A program made the position numbers and the translations under genes. The notes under the pieces were generated by a model. That model searched no databases, had not been told where the DNA came from, and worked only from the letters and a program-made list of their open reading frames with translations. 64,000 bases of DNA from Balanoglossus misakiensis. Lineage: Eukaryota > Hemichordata. The stretch covers positions 10,292,001 through 10,356,000 of the forward strand of contig CM082588.2 of the NCBI GenBank assembly GCA_040954595.2, written 5' to 3'. How positions within the stretch are numbered: position 1 is the first letter of the stretch; every line of letters begins with the position of its first letter. Positions 1 through 9,583 of the stretch are shown in pieces.

Positions 1-2
1 CC

Positions 3-659
3 TTTATTGCCAAATGTGTCAAGCCTGGTAGGCTATTCCTGGCGAGAATGCTAGATGTGTTGCGTACCGTCACCCGCAATCACTACCATCTAAACAGTGA
101 TTTCAAGGCAGATCTACGGTGGTGGATTAATTTCATTAGGGTTTATAATGGGGTGTCTCTCATTAAAGAGTCAGGTTGGTGCCCGCCAGATGAAATATTT
201 TCTTCGGATGCATGCCCAACAGGGGGAGGGGGGCTTTGCGACAACGAGTATTTCCACGTGGAGTTCCCTGACTTTGTAAAGGTTGGGGACCCTCACATTA
301 ATGCCCTCGAATTACTCACTATTACTATAGCGGCAAAAATTTGGGGTGATAGATGGTCTGGAAAGAAAATACAGGTCTCTTGCGACAACCAGGCAACAGT
401 TTGGGTCATTAATACCGGTAGAGCTAGGGATAAACTAATGCTGTCTTGCTTGAGGGAATTATGGCTGGTAGCAGCGATTCACGAGTTTGAGCTACGTGCT
501 GTGCACATCGCAGGCACCGAGAACCGGCTGGCTGATGCGCTCAGTCGCTGGCATCTTGACCCAAGTTATGAGCAACTCTTCAAATCATCTGTTAATATTT
601 CTCAAATGACCGAGCACCCAGTCGCCGAGGATGACATTCGCTTTCTCAATGAGTGGTGA
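3..659 (+). CDS. Reverse transcriptase-RNase H, C-terminal part (copy A)
   Basis: This is the C-terminal part of the RT-RNase H polyprotein; the frame is open from base 3, so the 5' part lies outside the window. The visible portion covers the end of the RT connection region and a complete DIRS-type RNase H. Recognisable motifs are SSDACP (first catalytic Asp), INALELL (Glu), SCDNQATV (Asp) and the C-terminal HIAGTENRLADALSRW with the last acidic residue. RNase H would degrade the RNA of the RNA:DNA hybrid during cDNA synthesis. The six-base deletion keeps the frame. The gene stops four bases into the recombinase reading frame, as in copies B and C. Confidence 0.85.
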   Translation, partial: FIAKCVKPGRLFLARMLDVLRTVTRNHYHLNSDFKADLRWWINFIRVYNGVSLIKESGWCPPDEIFSSDACPTGGGGLCDNEYFHVEFPDFVKVGDPHINALELLTITIAAKIWGDRWSGKKIQVSCDNQATVWVINTGRARDKLMLSCLRELWLVAAIHEFELRAVHIAGTENRLADALSRWHLDPSYEQLFKSSVNISQMTEHPVAEDDIRFLNEW

Positions 660-1677
660 CTGATTTTATTTTTATTTCAGATCACTGCCAAACTATCCAA
701 GCCTTAGACGCTCAAATCGCTATCTCAATGAGGTCAGCATCAGCGGAAGGAACTCGTCGGAATTTGTCGTCACAGTTGAAGAGTTACTTCCTGTTTTGTC
801 AGTTTTTCAATTTTACTCCTGTTCCAGCATCTGTTCTTACAGTGTGTAGATTTATCCAGTTTCTTGCAAGATCAGTAACTGCTACTGGCACCATTCAGAA
901 TTATTTGTACGCAATTCGTACCTTGCATAGAATCCATGGCTTCACGCCATTGGCCGCTGATCAGTATGTTGTCAAATTACTTTTGAAATGTCTTTCCCGT
1001 AGCACTTTCCAGCCAGTGAGGCAGAAATTACCCATCACCCCCCAGTTGTTGCTACAGTTTTTCGGGCTTCTAGATGTGGCTGTTCCATTCGATGTTACTT
1101 TGTGGGCATGCCTTTTGATAGGGTTTTTCTCCTTTTTTCGCAAGTCAAATCTTGTTCCGAAGTCTGCAACCGACTTTGATCCGGCTAAACACCTCTGTAG
1201 GGGTAAAGTCATTTCCTCAGATTCTGGCCTTATAATCGGCGTGACTTGGTCAAAAACCATTCAGTTTCGCGAACGCTGTTTGACTATTCCACTTGCCCGC
1301 ATTCCAGGTTCGGTGTTGTGCCCTTTACAGGCATACAATCACATGTGTGAGATCATCCCAGCCCCACCCTCTAGCCCAGCATTCATTTTCCCAAATGTGG
1401 CAAATTGGTCCCCTTGACCCATTCAGGGCTGGTGAAAAGTATCAAATGTTTAGTTCAGAGGGCAGGCTTTCCTGCTGACATGTACTCGGGTCACAGCCTC
1501 CGTCGTGGGGGTGCAACCTTTGCATTCGAAAGTGGGGTCCCTGGGGAGCTTATCAAACTCCAAGGGGATTGGCAATCCAGCGCGTATCTCCGTTATCTTA
1601 ACATTCCATTTCAGACTCGTTATCTGGTGTCCTTTCAAATGGGTCAGCATATTAAAGACATCTCCGCGTCACACTGA
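660..1677 (+). pseudogene. Tyrosine recombinase, frameshifted (copy A)
   Basis: Same gene as the intact copy B recombinase. One T is missing from a T-run near 1385-1388, so the frame that opens near 653 ends at 1417. The catalytic C-terminal half continues in another frame from about 1405 to 1677. The N-terminal half carries the core-binding region and the first catalytic Arg (FFRKSNLVP). The displaced half carries HSLRRGG (His-x-x-Arg), a Trp and the Tyr of YLRYL. As read it cannot make an active recombinase. The lesion is a homopolymer length change, so a sequencing error cannot be excluded. Confidence 0.8.
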
Positions 1678-1737
1678 TTTTACTGTGGCACTAGCAGAGA
1701 GGCGGACCGGGTTTGGCAGTGGTTGGGCCTGCAAGAG

Positions 1738-1829
1738 CCCCCAGTTCACGTAAATAAATAATGGCTCTTGCCTTCAGCTGCCAAACCTGTGTCCTTGGTT
1801 TGTGTGTTAGAGAGATCTCAAGTAATTTA
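1738..1829 (+). other. 3' non-coding segment of copy A (B-type repeat)
   Basis: This is non-coding DNA after the recombinase stop. It holds an AATAAA-like poly-A signal near 1752 and is part of the B segment that recurs at the end of copies B and C and again as B2 at 13457-13560. In an element of this class, transcripts would end in or after this segment. Confidence 0.6.
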
Positions 1830-1861
1830 GGTAACATTGCGATCAACGGCATAATGTTACC
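1830..1861 (+). promoter_or_regulatory. Candidate recombinase site at the B/A junction (first)
   Basis: Two perfect 9-bp inverted arms, GGTAACATT (1830-1838) and AATGTTACC (1853-1861), flank a 14-bp spacer. Outward similarity extends a few bases beyond each arm. It lies exactly where the 3' segment (B) of one unit meets the 5' segment (A) of the next, which is where a circular intermediate of this class is expected to be joined. Paired inverted arms around a short spacer are the usual form of a tyrosine-recombinase core site. The assignment is inference. Confidence 0.5.
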
Positions 1862-2008
1862 CAATTAAGCAACTCGAAAAGGGGCGCCCTCAACCTCAAA
1901 CGAGCCTCAAAAATCCCATAATCCATCACTCACGGCCACTTCAAGGGTTCGGAGCGTGTCCTGCAGTGCACGCTCTCTCTGCCTCAATTTCAATTTCTCA
2001 CCGTTATT

Positions 2009-3926
2009 ATGGAGAACGCTGAACAACAGCTGCTGGATTTGGGAATAGAGCCCAGTCCAGTCGCCAAAAAGGGACCTGCAACTCGCAGTAAGACTACGAC
2101 AAGAGCATCGACCGGTCGAAAAGTTCGCGTGGTCCCCCCCCACCAAACTTTCCAAAGTACCAATGGCGTCAGCTCGTTCGAAAGGCGGGAAATGTAGCAA
2201 ACCTGTCAAGGAAGAAGACACTTCATCTGACGGGGAAGATGTGAGGTCAGAGAAAGAGAAGTTGCAGGCGGAGATAGCGAGACTGCAGGAGCAATCTGAA
2301 GTAGACAATTTAAGAAAACAACTAAAAGAAATGAAACTGGAGAAGGAACGACGCAGCCCGCCAGCCGCTTCGAGCGGAAGTCCCAGAAGTCACGACCTGA
2401 GTCAACTCACGCTACCCGATCTCAAGAGGATGGCGAAAGAAGACTCACAATTGCAGTGGTCGTTACCATCAGGCAGTCCGTGGCTACCAGCGACAGGGGC
2501 CGCTGGCGGCGGTGAAGACCTCCAACCGAACCAACTCCTGGCACAGTCCGGTTTATACACAGCAGCGCAGAGCAAAGCAGGTAACGTACCAATGAAATCG
2601 ATGCGGTTCAACACCAGAACCGATCGTGTGCGACAGCACGTCCTATGGCCGCACATGTTCGTCAGGGCTCGGACATTCTCGGGCGCCCCACCAAAATTCG
2701 ATGATATGTCAATGGCGGAATTTGTGGAAGGTAATCTCGCGATAGTGCAACTTCCTACTTTGAGTGACACAGAGAAACAGCAGCGATTACAACACTTACA
2801 GTCGCTTATGAAAGACGCCAATTTGTTTCCCTGGGACGCCATCTTGAAGTTCGAGGGCGCGCTCCTCTCTGACATGGAGTCAGGACTCAGAACATGGGCA
2901 AATGACACCGCAGATCTGAGAGAGCTATATTTGCTGCCGCGTATCGGCGAGATCAGACGGGATAAAACAGCGGACAAATCCAAAAAGAAGGATCAGATTA
3001 ATGTATGTTTCAAATACCAAAGTAACAAGTGCGAGAAGGAGGATTGCGCATTCAAACACATATGTGAAGCCTGCATGAAGTTGCGTAACAACCTGGCCAA
3101 GCATCCCAAGATTGCCAGCCCCTGGAAGGATAAGGCCTTTAGAGAGCAAGAGAGCAACAAGTTGACCGATAGTTCTGGCAAAGCAGAGGTAGATAAGTCT
3201 AAACAAGACTCTCATGACTGTGACAGCAATTTAATTCCTAAATTGAACCATAGAGTCAAAAGTGCAGGCACGGAGTGTAATATCAATGACTTTTATACAT
3301 TGATGGGCATCACAGATCAGGCAGTGCACAAGTGTGATCGCTCTGTACAAACTGACATGGAGATTGATATTTCAAGAAGCCTGTCAATGTGCAACCCGGA
3401 GGTTTTGCGGGATGCTATTGTTAACCCTAGTAGTATTTCTGAACCAGTGCTTTCGATTGACGAGCCAGTAACATGTACCATTGCCAATGTTGCCTCTGAA
3501 TATACAGGTTGTTTTGATACCTCTGTTAGCAGGGATAATGTTGACAAATACCTTTGTAAAACTCATACAGTTGATTTGATAGAACCTGATATTGAGACTG
3601 ATCTTGACAAGCAAATCCCTATTGAATCACTAGCCCATACCGTCGGTGATACCACTGAATTTGCATGTGAGATTAGCGCTCATGGTTCATCTGACGGTAT
3701 GATCAGTGATGACCACGATGTCTTTGTTAGTGATATGTTTACTGTGGAAAATGTTCCAAATATGGGGCCTCCCAACCCCACCCTTGTTGATCACAGTGTT
3801 CCAGACACTTATCCACTGGGCAATGATATGCAGTATTCTGAGTTATCAGATACTCCCGTGGGCGGGGATGTCTGTCCCCCGTCGTCATGGCCACAAGGGT
3901 CACCCCTTGATTTAAAGCAGAGGTAG
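2009..3926 (+). pseudogene. Gag-like protein with one-base frameshift (copy B)
   Basis: This is the same gene as the intact copy C gag. The ATG at 2009 opens a frame that runs into a C-tract of eight (2134-2141; seven in copy C), shifts and stops at 2197. The rest of the protein is open in the other frame from 2163 to 3926. The downstream part keeps the coiled-coil segment, the WPHMFV core motif and the cysteine-histidine knuckle (CFKYQSNKC...CAFKHICEAC). The stop at 3926 lies just inside the second copy of a 734-bp duplication. The C-tract change may be biological slippage or a base-calling error. Confidence 0.8.
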
Positions 3927-4648
3927 ATAAGTCTAAACAAGACTCTCATGACTGTGACAGCAATTTAATTCCTAAATTGAACCATAGAGTCAAAAGTGCA
4001 GGTACGGAGTGTAATATCAATGACTTTTATACATTGATGGGCATCACAGATCAGGCAGTGCACAAGTGTGATCGCTCTGTACAAACTGACATGGAGATTG
4101 ATATTTCAAGAAGCCTGTCAATGTGCAACCCGGAGGTTTTGCGGGATGCTATTGTTAACCCTAGTAGTATTTCTGAACCAGTGCTTTCGATTGACGAGCC
4201 AGTAACATGTACCATTGCCAATGTTGCCTCTGAACACACAGGTTGTTTTGATACCTCTGTTAGCAGGGATAATGTTGACAAATACCTTTGTAAAACTCAT
4301 ACAGTTGATTTGATAGAACCTGATATTGAGACTGATCTTGACAAGCAAATCCCTATTGAATCACTAGCCCATACCGTCGGTGATACCACTGAATTTGCAT
4401 GTGAGATTAGCGCTCATGGTTCATCTGACGGTATGATCAGTGATGACCACGATGTCTTTGTTAGTGACATGTTTACTGTGGAAAATGTTCCAAATATGGG
4501 GCCTCCCAACCCCACCCTTGTTGATCACAGTGTTCCAGACACTTATCCACTGGGCAATGATATGCAGTATTCTGAGTTATCAGATACTCCCGTGGGCGGG
4601 GATGTCTGTCCCCCGTCGTCATGGCCACAAGCGTCACCCCCTGATTTA
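3181..4648 (+). repeat. 734-bp tandem duplication across the gag/RT junction (copy B)
   Basis: Bases 3181-3914 are repeated almost exactly at 3915-4648. The repeat covers the region coding from AEVDKSKQDSHDC to the proline-rich SSWPQ segment. Since 734 is not a multiple of three, the second copy is in another frame, so Gag ends at 3926 and RT starts in the shifted frame. Removing one repeat would put gag and RT in one frame. The same duplication, with the same length, is in copy C. Confidence 0.9.
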
Positions 4649-6316
4649 ACAGAAGTTATAACCGTTCATGACATAGTTGTTGAATCAGGTTTACCAAATT
4701 CTCAATTTTGCAGAATACCCGTTTCATCAAATCTTCAAATCCCAATTTGGCGAGCCGAATTGCAGCAATATGATGACAAAATCATCTGCGATTACCTACA
4801 ATATGGTTGGCCCGTCTACTATACAGCCTCAGAATTGCCATACTCTACAGTGAAAAACCACCCATCAGCTATAAATTACTCGGCGCATGTCGACAACTGG
4901 ATCATTAACGAAGTCGCAGCCGGGGCTACAGCGGGTCCGTTCTTAACTAACCCCCTTGCCACACCACTCAGTACTTCCCCCATTCAGACTGTCGAAAAAA
5001 AAGATAGTGTTAATCGGCGTATAGTCTTTGATCTTAGTTCCCCAATCCACCATTCAGTAAATGACGGTATCCCCAAAGGGGAATATCTTGGGGAGAGTTT
5101 TCAGCTTCAATATCCTTCCATTGATGATTTCACTGCAATGATGACCCGTAAGGGCAGGGGATGCCTCCTATTTAAGCGCGATTTAAGCAGAGCTTATCGG
5201 CAAATACCAGTCGATCCAGCGGACTACCATTTGCTGGGCTACACGTGGCGTAATTTATTGTTCTTTGACCTTACATTGCCATTTGGCTTGCGAACCGCAG
5301 CGCTAGCCTGCCAGCGCACCACTAATGCGGTTTCTTATATCTATTCCACGAAAGGGTATGACTGTGTTAATTACCTTGACGACTTCGGTGGTGCAGAGAC
5401 CTCCAACAAAGCCCACAAGGCATTTGCGGAGCTAGGTGACACGCTGGATAGACTGGGTTTGCAAGAAGCCAAACACAAAGCGGTGCCCCCGTCATCAATC
5501 ATGACTTTTCTTGGAATCCAGTTGAACTCCCTTACAATGACTATGGAAGTTACTCCTGACCGGCTTAATGAAATAGAGCAAGAGCTGGGTGTATGGGTCA
5601 CTAAAACAAAAGCAACTAAGCGCGAGCTGCAATCACTCATAGGCAAGCTTTCCTTTATTGCCAAATGTGTCAAGCCTGGTAGGCTATTCCTGGCGAGAAT
5701 GCTAGATGTGTTGCGTACCGTCACCCGCAATCACTACCATATCTATCTAAACAGTGATTTCAAGGCAGATCTACGGTGGTGGATTAATTTCATTAGGGTT
5801 TATAATGGGGTGTCTCTCATTAAAGAGTCAGGTTGGTGCCCGCCAGATGAAATATTTTCTTCGGATGCATGCCCAAAAGGGGGAGGGGGGCTTTGCGACA
5901 ACGAGTATTTCCACGTGGAGTTCCCTGACTTTGTAAAGGTTGGGGACCCTCACATTAATGCCCTCGAATTACTCACTATTACTATAGCGGCAAAAATTTG
6001 GGGTGATAGATGGTCTGGAAAGAAAATACAGGTCTCTTGCGACAACCAGGCAACAGTTTGGGTCATTAATACCGGTAGAGCTAGGGATAAACTAATGCTG
6101 TCTTGCTTGAGGGAATTATGGCTGGTAGCAGCGATTCACGAGTTTGAGCTACGTGCTGTGCACATCGCAGGCACCGAGAACCGGCTGGCTGATGCGCTCA
6201 GTCGCTGGCATCTTGACCCAAGTTATGAGCAACTCTTCAAATCATCTGTTAATATTTCTCAAATGACCGAGCACCCAGTCGCCGAGGATGACATTCGCTT
6301 TCTCAATGAGTGGTGA
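3977..6316 (+). CDS. Reverse transcriptase-RNase H polyprotein (copy B)
   Basis: This is the replication polyprotein of a tyrosine-recombinase retrotransposon. It copies element RNA into DNA and removes the RNA strand. The first 240 residues are the duplicated linker. The RT follows with RRIVFDLSSPI, KRDLSRAYRQIPVDP, LPFGLRTAALAC and the catalytic NYLDDF box (residues about 460-465). The RNase H follows with SSDACP, ALELL, SCDNQA and ENRLADALSRW. The open frame begins with TTG at 3977; the first ATG is at 4037. Neither start is convincing because the protein was probably once continuous with Gag. Its stop overlaps the start of the recombinase frame. Confidence 0.9.
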   Translation: MNHRVKSAGTECNINDFYTLMGITDQAVHKCDRSVQTDMEIDISRSLSMCNPEVLRDAIVNPSSISEPVLSIDEPVTCTIANVASEHTGCFDTSVSRDNVDKYLCKTHTVDLIEPDIETDLDKQIPIESLAHTVGDTTEFACEISAHGSSDGMISDDHDVFVSDMFTVENVPNMGPPNPTLVDHSVPDTYPLGNDMQYSELSDTPVGGDVCPPSSWPQASPPDLTEVITVHDIVVESGLPNSQFCRIPVSSNLQIPIWRAELQQYDDKIICDYLQYGWPVYYTASELPYSTVKNHPSAINYSAHVDNWIINEVAAGATAGPFLTNPLATPLSTSPIQTVEKKDSVNRRIVFDLSSPIHHSVNDGIPKGEYLGESFQLQYPSIDDFTAMMTRKGRGCLLFKRDLSRAYRQIPVDPADYHLLGYTWRNLLFFDLTLPFGLRTAALACQRTTNAVSYIYSTKGYDCVNYLDDFGGAETSNKAHKAFAELGDTLDRLGLQEAKHKAVPPSSIMTFLGIQLNSLTMTMEVTPDRLNEIEQELGVWVTKTKATKRELQSLIGKLSFIAKCVKPGRLFLARMLDVLRTVTRNHYHIYLNSDFKADLRWWINFIRVYNGVSLIKESGWCPPDEIFSSDACPKGGGGLCDNEYFHVEFPDFVKVGDPHINALELLTITIAAKIWGDRWSGKKIQVSCDNQATVWVINTGRARDKLMLSCLRELWLVAAIHEFELRAVHIAGTENRLADALSRWHLDPSYEQLFKSSVNISQMTEHPVAEDDIRFLNEW

Positions 6317-7335
6317 CTGATTTTATTTTTATTTCAGATCACTGCCAAACTATCCAAGCCTTAGACGCTCAAATCGCTATCTCAATGAGGTCAGCATTAG
6401 CGGAAGGAACTCGTCGGAATTTGTCGTCACAGTTGAAGAGTTACTTCCTGTTTTGTCAGTTTTTCAATTTTACTCCTGTTCCAGCATCTGTTCTTACAGT
6501 GTGTAGATTTATCCAGTTTCTTGCAAGATCAGTAACTGCTACTGGCACCATTCAGAATTATTTGTACGCAATTCGTACCTTGCATAGAATCCATGGCTTC
6601 ACGCCATTGGCCGCTGATCAGTATGTTGTCAAATTACTTTTGAAATGTCTTTCCCGTAGCACTTTCCAGCCGGTGAGGCAGAAATTACCCATCACCCCCC
6701 AGTTGTTGCTACAGTTTTTCGGGCTTCTAGATGTGGCTGTTCCATTCGATGTTACTTTGTGGGCATGCCTTTTGATAGGGTTTTTCTCCTTTTTTCGCAA
6801 GTCAAATCTTGTTCCGAAGTCTGCAACCGACTTTGATCCGGCTAAACACCTCTGTAGGGGTAAAGTCATTTCCTCAGATTCTGGCCTTATAATCGGCGTG
6901 ACTTGGTCAAAAACCATTCAGTTTCGCGAACGCTGTTTGACTATTCCACTTGCCCGCATTCCAGGTTCGGTGTTGTGCCCTTTACAGGCATACAATCACA
7001 TGTGTGAGATCATCCCAGCCCCACCCTCTAGCCCAGCATTTGTTTTTCCCAAATGTGGCAAATTGGTCCCCTTGACCCATTCAGGGCTGGTGAAAAGTAT
7101 CAAATGTTTAGTTCAGAGGGCAGGCTTTCCTGCTGACATGTACTCGGGTCACAGCCTCCGTCGTGGGGGTGCAACCTTTGCATTCGAAAGTGGGGTCCCT
7201 GGGGAGCTTATCAAACTCCAAGGGGATTGGCAATCCAGCGCGTATCTCCGTTATCTTAACATTCCATTTCAGACTCGTTATCTGGTGTCCTTTCAAATGG
7301 GTCAGCATATTAAAGACATCTCCGCGTCACACTGA
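6310..7335 (+). CDS. Tyrosine recombinase (copy B, intact)
   Basis: This is a phage-integrase-type recombinase that would insert the circular cDNA by site-specific strand exchange. The first half is an all-helical core-binding region. The catalytic domain shows Arg I in FFRKSNLVP, the His-x-x-Arg box in GHSLRRGGAT, a Trp in GDWQSS and the nucleophile Tyr in YLRYL. It is the only recombinase of three in this array without a frameshift. The frame opens at a GTG at 6310, overlapping the RT stop by a few bases, and its first ATG is at 6385. A strong splice-acceptor-like tract (T-rich then CAG) ends at 6337, so it may be made from a spliced mRNA. Confidence 0.9.
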   Translation: MVTDFIFISDHCQTIQALDAQIAISMRSALAEGTRRNLSSQLKSYFLFCQFFNFTPVPASVLTVCRFIQFLARSVTATGTIQNYLYAIRTLHRIHGFTPLAADQYVVKLLLKCLSRSTFQPVRQKLPITPQLLLQFFGLLDVAVPFDVTLWACLLIGFFSFFRKSNLVPKSATDFDPAKHLCRGKVISSDSGLIIGVTWSKTIQFRERCLTIPLARIPGSVLCPLQAYNHMCEIIPAPPSSPAFVFPKCGKLVPLTHSGLVKSIKCLVQRAGFPADMYSGHSLRRGGATFAFESGVPGELIKLQGDWQSSAYLRYLNIPFQTRYLVSFQMGQHIKDISASH

Positions 7336-7487
7336 TTTTACTGTGGCACTAGCAGAGAGGCGGACCGGGTTTGGCAGTGGTTGGGCCTGCAAGAGCCCCC
7401 AGTTCACGTAAATAAATAATGGCTCTTGCCTTCAGCTGCCAAACCTGTGTCCTTGGTTTGTGTGTTAGAGAGATCTCAAGTAATTTA
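7336..7487 (+). other. 3' non-coding segment of copy B (B-type repeat)
   Basis: Non-coding DNA after the recombinase stop, with an AATAAA-like signal near 7410. It matches 1678-1829 and 12995-13146, and its second part matches the terminal repeat B2 at 13457-13560. Confidence 0.6.
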
Positions 7488-7519
7488 GGTAACATTGCGA
7501 TCAACGGCATAATGTTACC
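7488..7519 (+). promoter_or_regulatory. Candidate recombinase site at the B/A junction (second)
   Basis: Same 9-bp inverted arms and 14-bp spacer as at 1830, here at the boundary between copy B and copy C. Its position fixes the unit lengths at 5658 bp (B) and 5659 bp (C). Confidence 0.5.
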
Positions 7520-7649
7520 CAATTAAGCAACTCGAAAAGGGGCGCCCTCAACCTCAAACGAGCCTCAAAAATCCCATAATCCATCACTCACGGCCACTTC
7601 AAGGGTTCGGAGCGTGTCCTGCAGTGCACGCTCTCTCTGCCTCAATTTC
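7488..7649 (+). repeat. Split direct repeat A1 (162 bp)
   Basis: This 5' segment upstream of gag starts with the junction palindrome and ends just before the gag leader. It matches 13147-13308 (A2) over its full 162 bp with few differences, and also 1830-1991 in copy B. Confidence 0.8.
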
Positions 7650-7666
7650 AATTTCTCACCGTTATT

Positions 7667-9583
7667 ATGGAGAACGCTGAACAACAGCTGCTGGATTTGG
7701 GAATAGAGCCCAGTCCAGTCGCCAAAAAGGGACCTGCAACTCGCAGTAAGACTACGACAAGAGCATCGACCGGTCGAAAAGTTCGCGTGGTCCCCCCCAC
7801 CAAACTTTCCAAAGTACCAATGGCGTCAGATCGTTCGAAAGGCGGGAAATGTAGCAAACCTGTCAAGGAAGAAGACACTTCATCTGACGGGGAAGATGTG
7901 AGGTCAGAGAAAGAGAAGTTGCAGGCGGAGATAGCGAGACTGCAGGAGCAATCTGAAGTAGACAATTTAAGAAAACAACTAAAAGAAATGAAACTGGAGA
8001 AGGAACGACGCAGCCCGCCAGCTGCTTCGAGCGGAAGTCCCAGAAGTCACGACCTGAGTCAACTCACGCTACCCGATCTCAAGAGGATGGCGAAAGAAGA
8101 CTCACAATTGCAGTGGTCGTTACCATCAGGCAGTCCGTGGCTACCAGCGACAGGGGCCGCTGGCGGCGGTGAAGACCTCCAACCGAACCAACTCCTGGCA
8201 CAGTCCGGTTTATACACAGCAGCGCAGAGCAAAGCAGGTAACGTACCAATGAAATCGATGCGGTTCAACACCAGAACCGATCGTGTGCGACAGCACGTCC
8301 TATGGCCGCACATGTTCGTCAGGGCTCGGACATTCTCGGGCGCCCCACCAAAATTCGATGATATGTCAATGGCGGAATTTGTGGAAGGTAATCTCGCGAT
8401 AGTGCAACTTCCTACTTTGAGCGACACAGAGAAACAGCAGCGATTACAACACTTACAGTCGCTTATGAAAGACGCCAATTTGTTCCCCTGGGACGCCATC
8501 TTGAAGTTCGAGGGCGCGCTCCTCTCTGACATGGAGTCAGGACTCAGAACATGGGCAAATGACACCGCAGATCTGAGAGAGCTATATTTGCTGCCGCGTA
8601 TCGGCGAGATCAGACGGGATAAAACAGCGGACAAATCCAAAAAGAAGGATCAGATTAATGTATGTTTCAAATACCAAAGTAACAAGTGCGAGAAGGAGGA
8701 TTGCGCATTCAAACACATATGTGAAGCCTGCATGAAGTTGCGTAACAACCTGGCCAAGCATCCCAAGATTGCCAGCCCCTGGAAGGATAAGGCCTTTAGA
8801 GAGCAAGAGAGCAACAAGTTGACCGATAGTTCTGGCAAAGCAGAGGTAGATAAGTCTAAACAAGACTCTCATGACTGTGACAGCAATTTAATTCCTAAAT
8901 TGAACCATAGAGTCAAAAGTGCAGGCACGGAGTGTAATATCAATGACTTTTATACATTGATGGGCATCACAGATCAGGCAGTGCACAAGTGTGATCGCTC
9001 TGTACAAACTGACATGGAGATTGATATTTCAAGAAGCCTGTCAATGTGCAACCCGGAGGTTTTGCGGGATGCTATTGTTAACCCTAGTAGTATTTCTGAA
9101 CCAGTGCTTTCGATTGACGAGCCAGTAACATGTACCATTGCCAATGTTGCCTCTGAACACACAGGTTGTTTTGATACCTCTGTTAGCAGGGATAATGTTG
9201 ACAAATACCTTTGTAAAACTCATACAGTTGATTTGATAGAACCTGATATTGAGACTGATCTTGACAAGCAAATCCCTATTGAATCACTAGCCCATACCGT
9301 CGGTGATACCACTGAATTTGCATGTGAGATTAGCGCTCATGGTTCATCTGACGGTATGATCAGTGATGACCACGATGTCTTTGTTAGTGATATGTTTACT
9401 GTGGGAAATGTTCCAAATATGGGGCCTCCCAACCCCACCCTTGTTGATCACAGTGTTCCAGACACTTATCCACTGGGCAATGATATGCAGTATTCTGAGT
9501 TATCAGATACTCCCGTGGGCGGGGATGTCTGTCCCCCGTCGTCATGGCCACAAGCGTCACCCCTTGATTTAAAGCAGAGGTAG
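7667..9583 (+). CDS. Gag-like protein (copy C, intact)
   Basis: This is the structural or RNA-binding protein of the retrotransposon. From the N-terminus there is a basic Ser/Thr-rich region, then a charged predicted coiled coil at residues about 80-120 (KEKLQAEIARLQEQ). A core region with VLWPHMFVRARTFSG follows, then a cysteine-histidine cluster at about 345-370 (CFKYQSNKC, CAFKHICEAC) that is likely a nucleic-acid-binding zinc knuckle. The acidic tail is the first copy of the 734-bp duplication and ends at its junction. ATG 7667 is the first start after segment A1. I chose it because the N-terminal peptide is also the one preserved in the broken copy B. Confidence 0.85.
   Translation: MENAEQQLLDLGIEPSPVAKKGPATRSKTTTRASTGRKVRVVPPTKLSKVPMASDRSKGGKCSKPVKEEDTSSDGEDVRSEKEKLQAEIARLQEQSEVDNLRKQLKEMKLEKERRSPPAASSGSPRSHDLSQLTLPDLKRMAKEDSQLQWSLPSGSPWLPATGAAGGGEDLQPNQLLAQSGLYTAAQSKAGNVPMKSMRFNTRTDRVRQHVLWPHMFVRARTFSGAPPKFDDMSMAEFVEGNLAIVQLPTLSDTEKQQRLQHLQSLMKDANLFPWDAILKFEGALLSDMESGLRTWANDTADLRELYLLPRIGEIRRDKTADKSKKKDQINVCFKYQSNKCEKEDCAFKHICEACMKLRNNLAKHPKIASPWKDKAFREQESNKLTDSSGKAEVDKSKQDSHDCDSNLIPKLNHRVKSAGTECNINDFYTLMGITDQAVHKCDRSVQTDMEIDISRSLSMCNPEVLRDAIVNPSSISEPVLSIDEPVTCTIANVASEHTGCFDTSVSRDNVDKYLCKTHTVDLIEPDIETDLDKQIPIESLAHTVGDTTEFACEISAHGSSDGMISDDHDVFVSDMFTVGNVPNMGPPNPTLVDHSVPDTYPLGNDMQYSELSDTPVGGDVCPPSSWPQASPLDLKQR

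Larger units (their letters stand above)
1..1829 (+). mobile_element. Ngaro/DIRS-like retrotransposon, copy A (3' part only)
   Basis: This is the right-hand part of a tyrosine-recombinase retrotransposon that enters from outside the window. It holds the end of the RT-RNase H gene, a broken recombinase gene and the 3' non-coding B segment. It is nearly identical to the matching parts of copies B (from 5651) and C (from 11308), so it is the first visible unit of a head-to-tail array. It lacks six bases present in B and C: copy A reads His-Leu where B and C read His-Ile-Tyr-Leu, just after position 88. Family assignment rests on the order RT-RNase H then tyrosine recombinase, with no integrase or LTR and split direct repeats at the array end. 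Confidence 0.9.
1830..7487 (+). mobile_element. Ngaro/DIRS-like retrotransposon, copy B (complete unit)
   Basis: This is a complete repeat unit of 5658 bp, from one B/A junction palindrome to the next. The order is 5' segment A, gag, RT-RNase H, tyrosine recombinase and 3' segment B. Gag is frameshifted by one extra C, while RT-RNase H and recombinase are open. It is almost identical to copy C apart from scattered substitutions and homopolymer changes, so the array formed recently or has been homogenised. No methyltransferase domain is visible, which favours Ngaro-like over DIRS1-like. Confidence 0.9.

Noticed and set aside
961-1260. Minus-strand 99-codon frame opposite the recombinase, repeated in copy B
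   Set aside because: It is a shadow of the recombinase coding strand, repeated only because the element is repeated.
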